From: Manduca sexta
Lineage: Eukaryota; Arthropoda; Insecta; Lepidoptera; Sphingidae
Length of the DNA: 64,000 nucleotides
Assembly (NCBI RefSeq): GCF_014839805.1
Contig: NC_051123.1
Span: forward strand, 12,010,727-12,074,726
Reading direction: 5' to 3'
This document shows positions 23,605 to 36,002 of this stretch, piece by piece (within the stretch, counting starts at the first letter, position 1; each line of letters opens with the position of its first letter). A model generated the notes under the pieces. That model saw only the letters and a list, made by a program, of their open reading frames with translations, was not told the origin of the DNA and did not search any database. The translations under genes and the position numbers were made by a program.

Positions 23605-23669
23605 GACTGACCCAATGGTCAGTCAGATCTAAATGGTTGCCCAATTCAATAACTGGGCACTTTAGATCT
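23605..23669. other. Two adjacent perfect hairpins
   Basis: Hairpin 1 is GACTGACC-CAAT-GGTCAGTC (23605-23624). Hairpin 2 is a two-tier stem, AGATCTAAA...TTTAGATCT outside and TGCCCA...TGGGCA inside (23625-23669). They abut with no spacer. No coding or known RNA family is recognised. Confidence 0.7.
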
Positions 23670-23709
23670 TACTTCTTTTGACGTTGAGTCAACAATCAAG
23701 GCATGTAGC

Positions 23710-23925
23710 ATAACTAGCTGTGCCCGCGTCTTCGCCCGTGGGAAATCAGTATGTTACAAAGCTTTTCCCAGCAATTGTTATATTTCAGTCAATTTACATA
23801 AAACCGTGATGTTCTATTAACCTAAACCTTCCTTAGGAGTTGCCTATCTTTTAGTAAAAACCATGCAAAAATACATTCATAAAATTTTGAGAAATCGATC
23901 ACAGTTAATATTAGTAATATGAAAA
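23710..23925 (-). repeat. Degraded AT-rich interspersed repeat (CTAG-ending type)
   Basis: On the minus strand the 3' end reads CGCGGGCACAGCTAG. Upstream is the common lepidopteran body with a CCTAAGGAAGGTT-like segment. Helitron-like non-autonomous elements have such ends, but this assignment is a guess. Confidence 0.45.
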
Positions 23926-25078
23926 GTAAAACTAGCTCTAATTTCACATTTTTGTTTTTGATGCGATCTCTGTTTCAGGCATTTCGCTGATAGACGTACA
24001 TTTTTTCAAAGCAAGGATAACACTAACGATCTATAAATACTCGAAAATTATGCGCGACAATAAACGATAGCAATTGAATTATTCACGAAAGTCGGTACCT
24101 AACCGGCTTGACATTAACTGTAGAGTGCATGGAATGATTGGATAATCAAATTGATGAGTCTCGGCGCAATAGAAAGTAGCTGACTATCCCAAGTCGCGCA
24201 CCTCACAATGCGATATAATAATTATGACATTGGAATAGATCACATTACTGCATTGTTAAACCCTAATTTACACAATAAGAATATTTGGCGCCACAGATAC
24301 TAGAATAGACTAATATTATCATTTTGCAGCGCAGCGATACACACTCGTTCACACTGCTTGACACAACACTACAGATATCGAATAACGTGTTCCCTAAAAC
24401 AAAGATTGTCACATTCTGGCTGCCGTGGCGCCTCGGCGCGGGAATCTTCTTGTGTACACACTACACACTCAGGATTAGCGCTGTGAGTGTATGTGCAATG
24501 TGCGTGTGTTATACTCGCGTTGTGGAGGAGACCGGAGGCGTGTCTGAGACGCGATAACGCGCCGATAATTCCGGGGAGCTAGTCCTCGCGTCGGGTAATT
24601 TACACACATATAACTCGATGCTATATAGCGTTCCTCTTATAAAACGCATATAGTCAGTATGTTAATGTAATATGAACATACTGACTACATATTTTTCGAA
24701 TTTTTTTTTAAAGTCAGAGACGAACGGAGAAAAAAACATACAAAACAGACACCACCATTTGAATCAAAGATAACCTTAATTTATATTTGATAAAATGATA
24801 TTAGCCACATTTACAACGGTGGTGACTCTCGCCGGACTCAAGTATTTCGGATAGATGGCAATACATTTATACCACATGTTCATTGTTCAATAACTAAGAA
24901 TCCCACATATGGAAGCACGATCCGTTCCGTGAATTTTCACTAGCAGGGTTTATACTCGGCTTTGTTTTTAAATTGATGCTATTTATCTGCACAGCTCGTC
25001 TGCAAGCAGGCCGAGTGTAGGATGATTATTTGGTGTAGTTGCTGAGGTGACTTGTACCCGCTCAGTATTGAGGCGCGT
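23926..25078. other. No gene recognised
   Basis: Apart from the hairpin at 24651-24687, only unassigned AT-rich DNA and a GC-richer patch at 24420-24600. Confidence 0.45.
24651..24687. other. Perfect 13-bp hairpin
   Basis: TAGTCAGTATGTT and AACATACTGACTA are separated by an 11-base loop. Near-complementary ATAT flanks extend the stem slightly. No surrounding repeat is recognised. Confidence 0.7.
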
Positions 25079-25086
25079 CTGACAAC

Positions 25087-25530
25087 TTGGGTTGCCAAAC
25101 ATACTTTATAATAAAGTATTGTACGTTATTTCGGATAATTGTACTATACTTTATTTTGCATGATTTGGCTCCTCTAGGATGGGTCATAAGTTTTTGCGTA
25201 AAACGGCAGCAAGTGACAGTACAGAAACGGCAGCATGTATTGAAACAGCCTGATAATATTTTTTTTAGAAATAAATTCAATAATTACATTTTTATTGTTC
25301 GTTCCCTACAGCTCAGCATTACAGAGAGAGTGTGTTTAAATTTTGGCGAGACAAAAGTCGTTCGTCTTACAATCTGATAATTTTATTTTTCAAAAGTAAT
25401 GAAAAATATTTAATTATGCAAAATCATAAAATATAATTCATGTATACTTTATTTTGACACCATGTACTTTTTTTCTACCTTTAATTTACCAATGTACTTT
25501 ATTTGCCCAAAAATAAAGGTGGCTACCCTA
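25087..25530. mobile_element. hAT-like MITE, 444 bp, imperfect 8-bp duplication
   Basis: The left end TTGGGTTGCC pairs with the right end GGCTACCCTA (reverse complement TAGGGTAGCC). Flanks are CTGACAAC (25079-25086) and CTGACGAC (25531-25538), 7 of 8 identical. The interior has ACTTTAT/ATAAAGT repeats and TTGTACTATA shared with the element at 45175-45517. Overlapping open frames are accidental. Confidence 0.75.
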
Positions 25531-25538
25531 CTGACGAC

Positions 25539-26747
25539 CGACCTGGCCTCCGCCGCGTCACACATCATAATATTATTCCAGTAATAATACGACTACGCTG
25601 TAACGACAACTTGCTTTTATCGGTCTCTCAAGGATCATTAATTCTATTTCATATTCCAATTTTGTTTGAAGCATAGATTGCTAGTATCATCATTTAGTAC
25701 AAAATAAAATAATTAAAGTTATTTAACATGTAATAATATGATAACAATATATTTAACGATCACACGTAGTATTAAAGCGAAGAAAGCTAAGTCAGTATCG
25801 GGTCAGAAACCAGGTCAGACTTTCGAGCCTGTTGGATACCCAGAAACATGCCGAATATTCGCGGGGCCCACCTAACTCGTACCACTTCACAGATTGATCC
25901 CGCGACTTTTTGTTGCACAGAGATTAGGATACTTATATCAAACCACCATAAATCATTGCTTTACCGAATGTCGCGAGATCAACTGTCTTTCTTTGCTCGG
26001 CATTACCAACAGACGTAGCAAGTGCAGTTATTTTTAAGCGACAAAATATTTTGTTCCTCGCTTTAAACTATTATATTATAAATCTCATGCTTGTGATCTT
26101 TAATAGACGTTTGTTGCTTCTTTGTAAAGTTTTCTGTTAAACTGTGAACAGTGGTGTTGGTTACATATTTATTAATGCAGTACACGTGTAATTTTACTCT
26201 TTACTTATTTAATGTTTAACTGTTTGCTGTTCCTCTTGAATAAAATAAAAGAAAATAAAGTGATTGAACACCTCTACTAATGTACGAATTAATAATATAT
26301 TGGTGTGGACTCTCCGTCCGGCTGTGGGAACAGTAATAAGGAAGTCTTGGTGCGTCTGAACTGTGCAGTGTGTTGGACTTCATCGAGGTTTCGTATAGTT
26401 TACACAAGTTTTAATTAGTTGCGACTTTGTCGAGTAGTTTTTGCTCGCGATTATAATTAATCTCCACGCGCCTCCGACACTCGCAGCGGAACACACGGCG
26501 CGATAGAATCACCTTCATTCTATTCTAACGATATCAACTATATTTCAAGCAGTGAACTATAACAAGGCGAACTTTCCAAACTTAGTTCAACTGTATTCAG
26601 GAGATGTTTCAAGTATACTTAACGATCCTTCGAGCCAGAAAAGGTATTTAACACAAATATTACATGTACATGGGGTTTGAAGAACCCTTAAATTAATACC
26701 GATATTCGAGTAGAGTCGCCCCATGGCTAAGCAATCGTCATCAGTAG
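25539..26747. other. No gene recognised
   Basis: AT-rich unique sequence, with a GC-richer patch at 26460-26510. No coding signal. Confidence 0.45.
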
Positions 26748-26905
26748 CCACGGTTCCACATAAACCGATTCCTGCCGGCAGCCCTTTATGTAGAATTTAA
26801 TTATCATTAGAACGATTTGCAAACTGCCTTTATGCAAATTAATACCTGTATGTTGTGCGGGTTTCCTTTCGGAAAATCACTCCTTTCGACACTGATCATC
26901 ATACC
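26748..26905. repeat. Interspersed repeat family D, copy 2
   Basis: It contains ACCGATTCCTGCCGGC, TTAATTATCATTAGAACGAT, TTTCCTTTCGGAAAATC and CCTTTCGACACTGA, matching the copy inserted at 50853-51015. Confidence 0.75.
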
Positions 26906-29745
26906 ATTTTTTATTCGATGCAGTTTTATAAAATCTTTACTTTTAAAATTTTACTTGTAATAGGTGTAGCTCGAGAACTGTATAAAATCCGTCCCACAAT
27001 ATCTAAATAGAATAACTAATACTGAGTTCCTGCTCGCGGCGGTAAAATCATCGCATTCTGTTTTCAGACTGCATACTGGAACCAAACTTGTTTACCTTTG
27101 TTACGTCCTAAACCAGGTAGACAATAAGCTAAGAAAGCTAAGCTAACCCATAAACTAAGAAGTAGACTGACCACGGTCAGTTGAACTAAATAGTGAAAAG
27201 AACACAACCCTGTGTTCTTTCCTATTTATTGCTTCAAGGCGCTATCATTTATTTTAATCTTCCGATCGCTAAACGATTTACTAACGTTGTACTGTTAAAC
27301 GAAATAACTAAACTTGTTGCTGAAACCATGTGAATCTTAATAACCGCAGCACCGAGTCTCAAAATATAGGTGTAAATTTATTTATTTTTATTTAAAGTTT
27401 GTATTCTGTCGGGCGCTGTACGGCATCGATGATACGACAAGAACGACATCGCCCCGCAGCGATTGCCATTCAGCTCAGCGGTCCCGTCTCCCACCCAAAG
27501 CGAACACTACGTTTGGTGTTGTTTTACGAGTAGTCGGAAACGTAACGTGAATATCTTCTTTTTCTGTAGCGATATTTAACAAAGTTGTTATATCTTGAGA
27601 CCCAAGTTCTGACGTCGTCTGACGTCCTCCCGAGATTACACCGCGATGCACGGAGAATTGATGCTTTTATATTGATCTATGTAAAGCGAGCAATTTGCCT
27701 ACTTTTCCAGTAGAATACGCATGTCGTGGTCGTTAACAGGTCGACGAGTGGACTCGACGCACAGCTTCTATCACGATTATTGTACATAGTTTACAGTCTT
27801 AACTCTTAGTACTAAAAGGGTAGATAAACATTTTTACGTGGAGTATACAATTATTTTGAGCGCTGTTGATTGTTTCCAATTATTCCTTTTTAGTAATTCA
27901 CCCGTTGAGACAAAGCAAATTATGTTTCGAGTAGAGTAATCCGAATTAAATTAGATGATATCCGACAGCACAACCATAACAGCGTGCAAAGATCAGTAGA
28001 TGTTATTTTTGTGTAATGGTATATAAAACATGCATAGGTATCTTGTGTATTTAGTATTATGTCATTCGTCAGATCGTCTGACAATAATTTCATTCCCTAT
28101 GACTCAGAATTGAATTATAATTGTGCCGAACGCTGCAAGACTCGCTCAAACCGTATTCTGTATGAAAGTCTTCAAAACGAGGCCGCGAGGCGCGTGGCCA
28201 AGTTATGAGTCACCAAACAAATTCTATACAAACTTTACTTCAGTCAATACAATATTTAAAGAATTTGCAATTCAAATACGGATTTAAAAGAAACGCAGCG
28301 GAAGTTATTCCAAGATTTTTTTCTTGACTAGGAAAAATAGCTTTTTCAATTATTCTTAAAACATTGCTTTTACATGCTCTAGCTCCCGGGTTAAAGCTGT
28401 ATACATTGTGAACCAGCGCCCGGAGGGGTACACACGGATCTACTCGCTTCACATACTCCGACAACACGCAGCACTCACAGCAGGCACCGGAACAGCGGCC
28501 ACCGCCCGCCGCCAGCACCGACACTAGCAGCTCGTGTGACGCCGCCGACGCACTACTGCACCCACCACACACACTCCTATTATAGTCACCAGATCAACTG
28601 CACTTCCCTTAACTAAATAATGATATATAGGTATTTGGAACTAATTTATCATTTCAAATATCAGACTTAGAGCACTTTGAATAATTATACTGCAAAAACC
28701 TCACAGGCCGCACTAAAAAAACCATTTATAAAGTTTAAAAAAGTATTTAGATCCTTTGGCGGTAAGTTTATACGCGTGTCGAGCTGTTCGCGCGAGAGAA
28801 CGACGCGAAGCAGATATGGGCACGTGGTAGCCGGCGCGCGGCCCACGAACACTGCCCCGCGCCGCGCCGGCTGCCCGCCGCCGCACGCCGGCAGGCCGCG
28901 CATGCGCGCACCGGCATGCACCTACACTGCACCGCGATGCACTGCACTGCTCCACACAACTCTGCTCACTGCTCAGCCAGTGCTTGAAGCATGTACTTGA
29001 AGGTTCAGGTTTATAATCTCGCCTTTTCCTTGAATTCCCCGAAGGCGACTTTGCAAAGTAAACTTAAAACTTTTCCGTCTTCGTACTACATATTTTTGTA
29101 TTGCGATTTTTATTCAGACGAAACCCTTCACTCCACACTGTACCTACTTAACTAACTAGGTTTTGCTCGCGGCTCCACCCGCGTAATATCCTGCTCTGTG
29201 GTATGTACGGAAAGCCTATAATGTCCTGTCTTATAGTTGAACCTTACTCAATATAAAATATCGCCAAAATGGATTCAATGATGTACCTAGCTAATAAATT
29301 GTTCCTATAGAAAAAATATATACATACACTATGATAGAAAGTTGTCACAAACAATAAAAAATTACAAACCTATATTAAAATGAATTATAACAAACACTGT
29401 TGTAAGGCTATGAATTTTAATATAATCTTTTATACTATATTATATAAAATGTGGCAAGAAGCAATGTCTTAGAGCACATGTAAAGGAAAAAAACTGAAAA
29501 TCGTAAATATGTACTTAGATATTTAACCTATAGGTTTGACGGGATTCACGGTGCGCGAGTTCAACTCGCGCTTGTCCTTTTTCCCTAAATTTAGGATTAT
29601 TTCAACACAATTTTAAATGTACTTATTGGGAAATAAAAAAAAATATTTAAAATATTTAAAAATACTTAAAAATATTACAATTATTTATTTATTTTAAAAA
29701 TGTTTATTTACTGGAAATAACGTAATAAATACATCTTAGTGTCTT
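26906..29745. other. No gene recognised; two GC islands
   Basis: GC-rich patches lie at 28410-28565 and 28775-28960. A 110-codon minus-strand frame (28240-28572) begins Cys/Ser/Ala-rich in the first patch, but matches no family I know. A CTAG-type repeat end on the minus strand (CTAGGTTTTGCTCGCGGC) lies near 29155-29200. A tRNA-like B box, GAGTTCAACTCGC, near 29560 is weak. Confidence 0.4.
27181..27237. other. Long imperfect hairpin, ~21 paired bases
   Basis: The stem tiers are TTGAA/TTCAA, AAATAG/CTATTT and AAAGAACACA/TGTGTTCTTT, with small internal loops and the tetraloop ACCC. It could be a small-RNA precursor or a chance palindrome. A tight four-base loop and a short total stem argue against a canonical animal pre-miRNA. 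Confidence 0.6.
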
Positions 29746-30335
29746 GGTGGTAGGTCTCTCATATGTGAGAGTCCGCATGGTTAGGTACCACTGCAAAGTC
29801 TATTTCGGCCACCAAGCAACAGTGTGTAGTCACTGTTGTGTTCCAGTTTGAAGGACGTTGTTACTACTGAGCCAGTAGTAACAACGTTGGATGAACTGAA
29901 CAGCTGGATTTGTAAATAGGCCGTATAGGCCGCGGCGTACGGGCGGCAGCGTTTTAGGGGCGGCAGATTTCAAACGACGCTCACTCGAATTAATTAATCA
30001 TTCGTTTATTTAACTTTAGTGCCTTCCATAATACAAACAAATGGAAAAGATGAAGTATTTTAGAAACCTACATACATACATAGGTAAACCTACCTACATG
30101 GGGCGGCGGAAATAAAGTGGCCTACACTCATAAAAAATATAGATCCGGCATTGTACTGGACGAAATAAGACTTAACACCTCATGTCTCAGGAAGGCGGAC
30201 GCAGTGGAATACCAAACAATATTTTGTAATTCAAAGTGTTGAATGGTGTTTCTATTTATGGGCGGTCGTATCGTTTACCATCAGGCGACCGGCAAGCTCG
30301 TCTCGTCATTCAAAATAATAAAAAAATAATAATTA
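29746..30335 (+). repeat. LINE-3'-end-like repeat family C, interrupted copy
   Basis: The 5' part (29746-29865) has GGTGGTAGGTCTCTCATATG and CAGTGTGTAGTCACTGTTGT. The 3' part (30165-30335) has GACTTAACACCTCATGTCTC, GGCGGTCGTATCG and GGCAAGCTCGTCTCGTCATT, then an A-rich end. About 290 foreign bases separate them, including a perfect palindrome at 29855-29887 and a GGGGCGGC-rich segment. The order equals the intact copy at 54685-54990. Confidence 0.75.
29855..29887. other. Perfect 33-nt palindrome
   Basis: ACGTTGTTACTACTG and CAGTAGTAACAACGT pair perfectly over 15 bp around a 3-base loop. It sits at the junction where family C is interrupted. Confidence 0.8.
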
Positions 30336-33300
30336 AATGCAGTTCCTACATTATTGATTGCGCGTGTCAATTTAAGGTATTGTACTATTTATTAATCAAA
30401 ATTTAAGCTGTCGTTTAAGCGGCTGCCATCAGATAAGTGGACGCTATTTTAAACAAAACTCAGCTGTCTAAATCCGTCATATACTTACTGTGTTTAAGTT
30501 ATCATAAGAGAAGTGGTTGATATCTGTTTATTAAATAGCGATGACCTTGAGATGCCTACTTCAACTTGGCAGCATCTTACATGACATCGCACTTTAAAGC
30601 GAAATTACTTGCATTTATTTATCCGTAGTAACATATTATTTTGCGTTTGAAGCTTGAAGCTATTGTGGGAAGCTAAATATTCAAAGACAAACATCGTCAC
30701 TCGGCATGGAGTCGATCGGCTGTAAGTGTTGGGAAACGCGTAGCGCGGCCCCCTGAGAAAGAGGTGGGTCGTCCAATATACTATATTTTTATTTTTTTCC
30801 TTTCGTAAACTGAGTTAAGACCCTAAATAAATGACCGTAATGCAATTGACGAGGAGAGTGAAGAGTAACCGGCACTTCGCCATCGACACTACAAGCACTT
30901 GAGTTGAGAGCGCACCGCGTTTCGGCGATAATATTAATATTATCTTTGTATTAGTTTCACATCCAGACTACGCACGCAATAGCTGTCCTGAGCCACTCGC
31001 CGCCACATGCGAGCGCTGTAAATAAACTGGATGATTGCACAAAGTATGGAGTAACTATGCTGAATCTACGGCCCACTGAACGTTTACAAGAGGTTTCCTA
31101 GACATTAATTTTATACGAACCAATTCAAGTAAACGCGTTGCGTTGCATCGAGCGAACCTGTCTGGTAATCCTCGTTTAGTTCGCTCCATGTTATTCGTTT
31201 ATATACATTATTCTTGTTAATAAAGAAAGAACTTTAGTTGAAAATTTTACTAAAACTAAAAAAAAAGTGTTGCTAACCTGTGACTAACCCTAATTATAAA
31301 TATCTACTTTCTATTAAAGTAAATAGTATTTATAAAGCGTTATTTGTTAGCTTCTAAATCAGACAATAATAAAATTATTTTACGAAGTGGTTCGAGGGAC
31401 CACAACTAAGATTGATGTTTTTGTGGCCCATACAAAGAAAAACTTGAGCACGAGTGCACTGAGACAGCTTCATTTTAATTCATATGATGGTTCCCATGAT
31501 CTACGCCTGTGATCTAAGGAACAATATTATTATCTTTTAATCACTTTTAAGATTATTGATCACAGACGCATGTTATTGAATTTGAATCTGGAAACGAGCA
31601 TGTCTGTCGCCTGAGGGTAAGCGACAGGATACTCCATAAAAAGAAGTAACATCTTACAAAACTATGAATTACAAACTACTGCGTAGCACTTACTGACACT
31701 AATATACTACTACTGTTAACATACTCGTATATGTAATACGCTGTTCACGGTTTCACACATAAAGCACACCATCACCACATAAACCACAAAATAATATTAT
31801 ATTCATTTTAAACCATAACAACATATTAAGAAGGTAAAATTATAATCACGGACTGAAGATATCTAAGTACATACATAAATTAGTTTATTCTCATAACATA
31901 ACTTTGTAAATGTAATTTACGCTAACAAATATCTAATTCGTCCAAGAGAATAGCAATTTATTGTGTACATAACTTTAACTTAGATTATCAAGTTAATAAA
32001 ACAACAAAATATGTTATTCTATTCGTTAAGTTTCATGTGGTGTCTTGCCACCTTAAAATTAATAAAATATCAAAATACCTAATAATTCTTTCCATCTAAC
32101 ATAAACAATTTGTCTGATCTCTAACTTTACATAATAATCATATATTTTAAACATAGGTACCTAAAAGAGTCCAACTAAATTAATAACCCACACTATACAC
32201 AAAAACTAATTATAAATACCTAAGATGTTTTTATTACATAGATACGTTGGCCGAGCTCAATACTGGCAAGACGAAAGCAAGGTAATTGCCCGACTCTCAC
32301 TTAGTCAACCTCCAACCACTGTCGCGGTTAGTCGGCTTACTAACTTTTTGTATTTTTATAAATAAAATGCCTTTCTGTGTTTTTAGACGATGTACAAATT
32401 ATACTCCAACTGTGTGTGAAATAATCGTTTCATTTCATACGTTAGTAATAAGTATACACTATTTAACTAACAAATGCACTTTATTTGACTGTCCTGGCGA
32501 CGGGCCGGTCGATGTTCAGGCTCACTCGGGCCGTATCAATGCGAGCCGCTAGAGATGTGACTATAGTAAATACTTCGCTGTTTTTATGTGCAATTTTGTT
32601 AGTGTATGACGTGTCTATTTGTAAAACGTCATTTAATTATACATTCTAAATTATTAAAAACAAATCGTGTCAATTGCTTAACATGAAGCCGTAAATTTTT
32701 GGGTTACTCTGAAATATACACCCACGCAACATGTATTTTTACGTAATTTCCAAAAGATTAGACAAAGACACTGCGCTACGTGTGAAAGAGACAATACCGC
32801 GAGGGCAGCTATGTGCGACCGAGTTCACTTTGCATACTACGAGGCCGAGGCGCGAGTACTGCGCGCGAGTTACAAGTTAACGAATTTATGTGAACTACCG
32901 ATATCGTTAAAGTATCAATTTCAATTAATAAATAATAGATAATTTGTTTAAATATACTATAATTATTCTAGTTACATTATGATGTTTTTCTTTTTTTATT
33001 ATTTTTAATTAATTTGCACAAGATAACCCGGTATGAATAGGCTTGTATGGACTCTTTGCCACTGAAGTGCAACAGTTTATGCCGCTTTATCATTTTGTGT
33101 TTCGTTCCGCCTTGGCTTTGACAATGCCCTCTGAGCCGCGTCCGCCGCGCGTTACGCGGTTCATGTCGTGTCGGCTTTTAGTTCAATCAGCGTTTATGCG
33201 CTCGCGGACCCCTTATACTGGGGCGACATTAGCGAGCTAAAATTCGTGTGGCGTTGGCGCGCTAAATATCGTACATAAGAAAATGTGCGATGTTTTCGTC

Positions 33301-33744
33301 TACATTGTACGGAATAAGATTTTATCGTGTCGGATTGTGTTTTTGTCTGTTGTGCGGCCAATCTAGACGACACTAAAGGGACGTAGGTGAAGTCACCCAA
33401 GCGAATATTGTCGCGACAAATCCCTTTGGTGCGTGTCTGTTTACCGTCAGTGCCCTGATAGGTCACCGTCTTCGCCCGAATGCTAGGCCTTGCAACGCCT
33501 TACCCGACCACCCTCATCGCGTTAACACGCCATAGCCCGCTAATGTAACCCCAGCGTAGCAGTGTTGTCGCTCTTACATGCAGTGCCTGCAGTAGACAAT
33601 AATATTATTACAAAAGCCGCTGTGTTTAATTTATGTTATTTTCGTATTTAGTTTGTTTGAAATTTTAATTTTGTGTTATTATTGGATTATAATTTTAAAG
33701 TGTTTTGATTAACTAGTGTGGATCGTATATTCGTTATTTTTTAT
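30336..33744. other. No gene recognised
   Basis: A minus-strand family C fragment (GTCGCCTGAGGGTAAGCGAC then ACTGCGTAGCAC) lies at about 31600-31690. GC-richer patches at 30705-30765, 32800-32875 and 33110-33240 carry no recognisable coding. The rest is AT-rich. Confidence 0.4.
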
Positions 33745-33985
33745 GCAGGCACGGTAAATCGACCGCACTACACCTGATAAGTGGAGTAGGGTCTAACAGA
33801 ATATCGACTGAAGAGAGATGATTACTCCTCGGCAGTCGACACAATTATGCCGGCCTGTTGGAACCGGATTTACATATACTGATTCGGGAATGCGCCACAC
33901 TTACCTGGGCCACTATCGTGAGTTCTAACACCTTGTGTACGTGGTCGCTATCTGGGCGGATACAAATTATATCCTACCACCAATA
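33745..33985 (-). repeat. Interspersed repeat family B, copy 2
   Basis: It carries CACCTGATAAGTGGAGTAGG, the arms TATCGACTG and CAGTCGACA of the family hairpin, CACAATTATGCCGGCCTGTT, and ends TATCCTACCACCA. Orientation is opposite to copies at 2.3, 51.5 and 57.2 kb. Confidence 0.8.
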
Positions 33986-35527
33986 ATTTAATGTCGTTAT
34001 GTCGTCACCACTCTGTATATATAATAAATTGTTTGTTTTTTTTGTGTAATTGCATTTATGGTTACGTGTTAGGTATTAACATTATTTACACTGCGATTTT
34101 ATGTTGTTTTCAATATGCCATTTGTACACATATATTGTTAATGGAATTTTATAATTCTTAATATTTGCTGGTACGAGAAAATTTTTGTTTTGTTTGTTTT
34201 TTTTTTTTACATAAGTACAGGGTATGATAACTGTGGTTGTGGTAATTTTATTATTTACAAATTGTAAAATATAATTGGGGTCATTGTCCTCTGGAGGTTC
34301 TCGACCGTATCCACCGCTACCTCATTTAAGCCACTATAGTTGTTGATTGAACAATGTGTTTCGGCAGCTGGCGGCAAGTAAAGTCAGTTTGTGTCTGGCA
34401 ATGTTGATAGATCACTTTATTCAGAACTATTACGCGGTAAGCGGTTTTTACTATATTTAGGAGTATTTTTCTCCATTTACTAGTCACGGTGTGTGTGATC
34501 GTTGGTATGCGTACAGCGAGGCCCCAAGTTTTAATGTTCACTTCGTTTAGACCATAATGACACTGTCACAATGTTGGTGATAATGTCTCATATATTCACG
34601 TATTTTTATTTATAATGATAATGTTATGATTCTAATTTGACATAATCTTCTGTGTTTCATATCTCTTATAATCTAGGTATGGTATCTAGGTATTTATTAG
34701 AGCGCGCTGTCCTAGTACATGCCACCGCCCCGCCGGCCGCCACCCCTCGCGCCCCGCTCAAAAGCCTACGGGTTGCGCCCGCACATCACCATCACCCCGC
34801 GTTTTTATTTTCAGTGTGCTAATAGGTCTCTGTCGGGGTGGAAGCGCGCGTGGGCGCGGTGCGTACGCTTGAGCCTACAGATTTTTTTAACTTATGCTGT
34901 AAGTATCTAGTTCTATCTTATGTTTAGTCAGTGTATTAAAAGTTATTTTGAACTCGGTGGTTTGGCTTCATTCTCCTTGCCCCGACAAGGCACTCAAATA
35001 ATTTACCCCAGCGATAATTTGGCTGCCTAAAGTTCGCCTTACGAACATTAAGTAATTAGTTCTATTTAAAGTTATTAGTGTAGTGTGTGAGCTAGGAGAC
35101 CCTCGTGTATGACTATTACAGTGTTTGTGCTTATGAACGGCCAACGAGTGGCCTACGTGACCGCTAGTTGCAACTTGTAAACTGATTGCGTGCGAGACGC
35201 GACATCAAAGGTGACCGCGCAGCACCTCTCGGCGGCCACGACGACCGCGTGGCCAGTTCAAAGTTGCGTCTACTACGTCGACTAAGGGACGGTTAGTACA
35301 CTATGTTATACTCATTTTCTACACAGTTAATGCGCAGTTGTGTATTGAAAGTATTTGTGTTGCTGGACAATGATGAAACAGACATTTCGTCGGTGTTCAA
35401 ATATTTTAAATAATCTCAGAATACTACCCTAATACAGTTGCGGTGTTTTCATAGAAGCCCCAAAGCCTGGCTTACCCTAAAACTATTTACATAAAACCGA
35501 ATATGGAACGATAAAAATAATGTTTCG
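33986..35527. other. No gene recognised
   Basis: A GC-rich patch at 34715-34870 has a proline/arginine-rich frame of no recognisable family. Otherwise AT-rich, unassigned DNA. Confidence 0.45.
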
Positions 35528-35531
35528 GTCG

Positions 35532-35763
35532 AGTTACGTCGCCGTAATTGAAACATAAGAAGAAACAAACAAGATAATTAAGTTTAGAGATAAGAGTTAA
35601 TGTTTGTACGCTTCAATAAATGTAAAACAGTTCTCTGCTTGTATTCGGCGTGGACGGTCGAGTCCACCGGGCTTTTCTTTGTATTAATATATTTTAAAAT
35701 TCAAATATATTCTCATTTATAACACTTTTTAAAAAGCCCGAATCGCCACAACGAAATATAACT
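35532..35763 (+). repeat. 5' LTR (232 bp)
   Basis: It runs from AGTTACGTCGCC to AAATATAACT. It contains CAATAAATG, a possible poly(A) signal, at about 35615. By eye, identical to the 3' LTR. Confidence 0.93.
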
Positions 35764-35773
35764 GGCGCAGTCG
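35764..35773 (+). promoter_or_regulatory. Reverse-transcription primer binding site
   Basis: GGCGCAGTCG directly abuts the 5' LTR, in the position and form used by insect gypsy-class elements for tRNA priming (probably tRNA-Ser). Confidence 0.75.
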
Positions 35774-36002
35774 CGGTAGGATCGTGTCTGAAGAAACGGT
35801 TTCGCGTGCAAGTAAAATCCTTAATCGTGTAAACCGCGGCGCGATTCACGAACCTAGACGGAGACGTCGTGGAAGATTGCTGAAAAGGCGGAAACTCATC
35901 TAACATCGAAAAATATGCTCGTGAGGTAAATGCATGCAATTCTGCTAACCCCCGAGAATCCTATACCGTTCACTTAACATCGTGAAAGTATAAGGAAAAC
36001 AG

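Noticed and set aside
28240..28572. 110-codon minus-strand frame
   Set aside because: Composition changes abruptly from GC-rich to AT-rich with no domain; could hold part of an exon, but nothing supports it.
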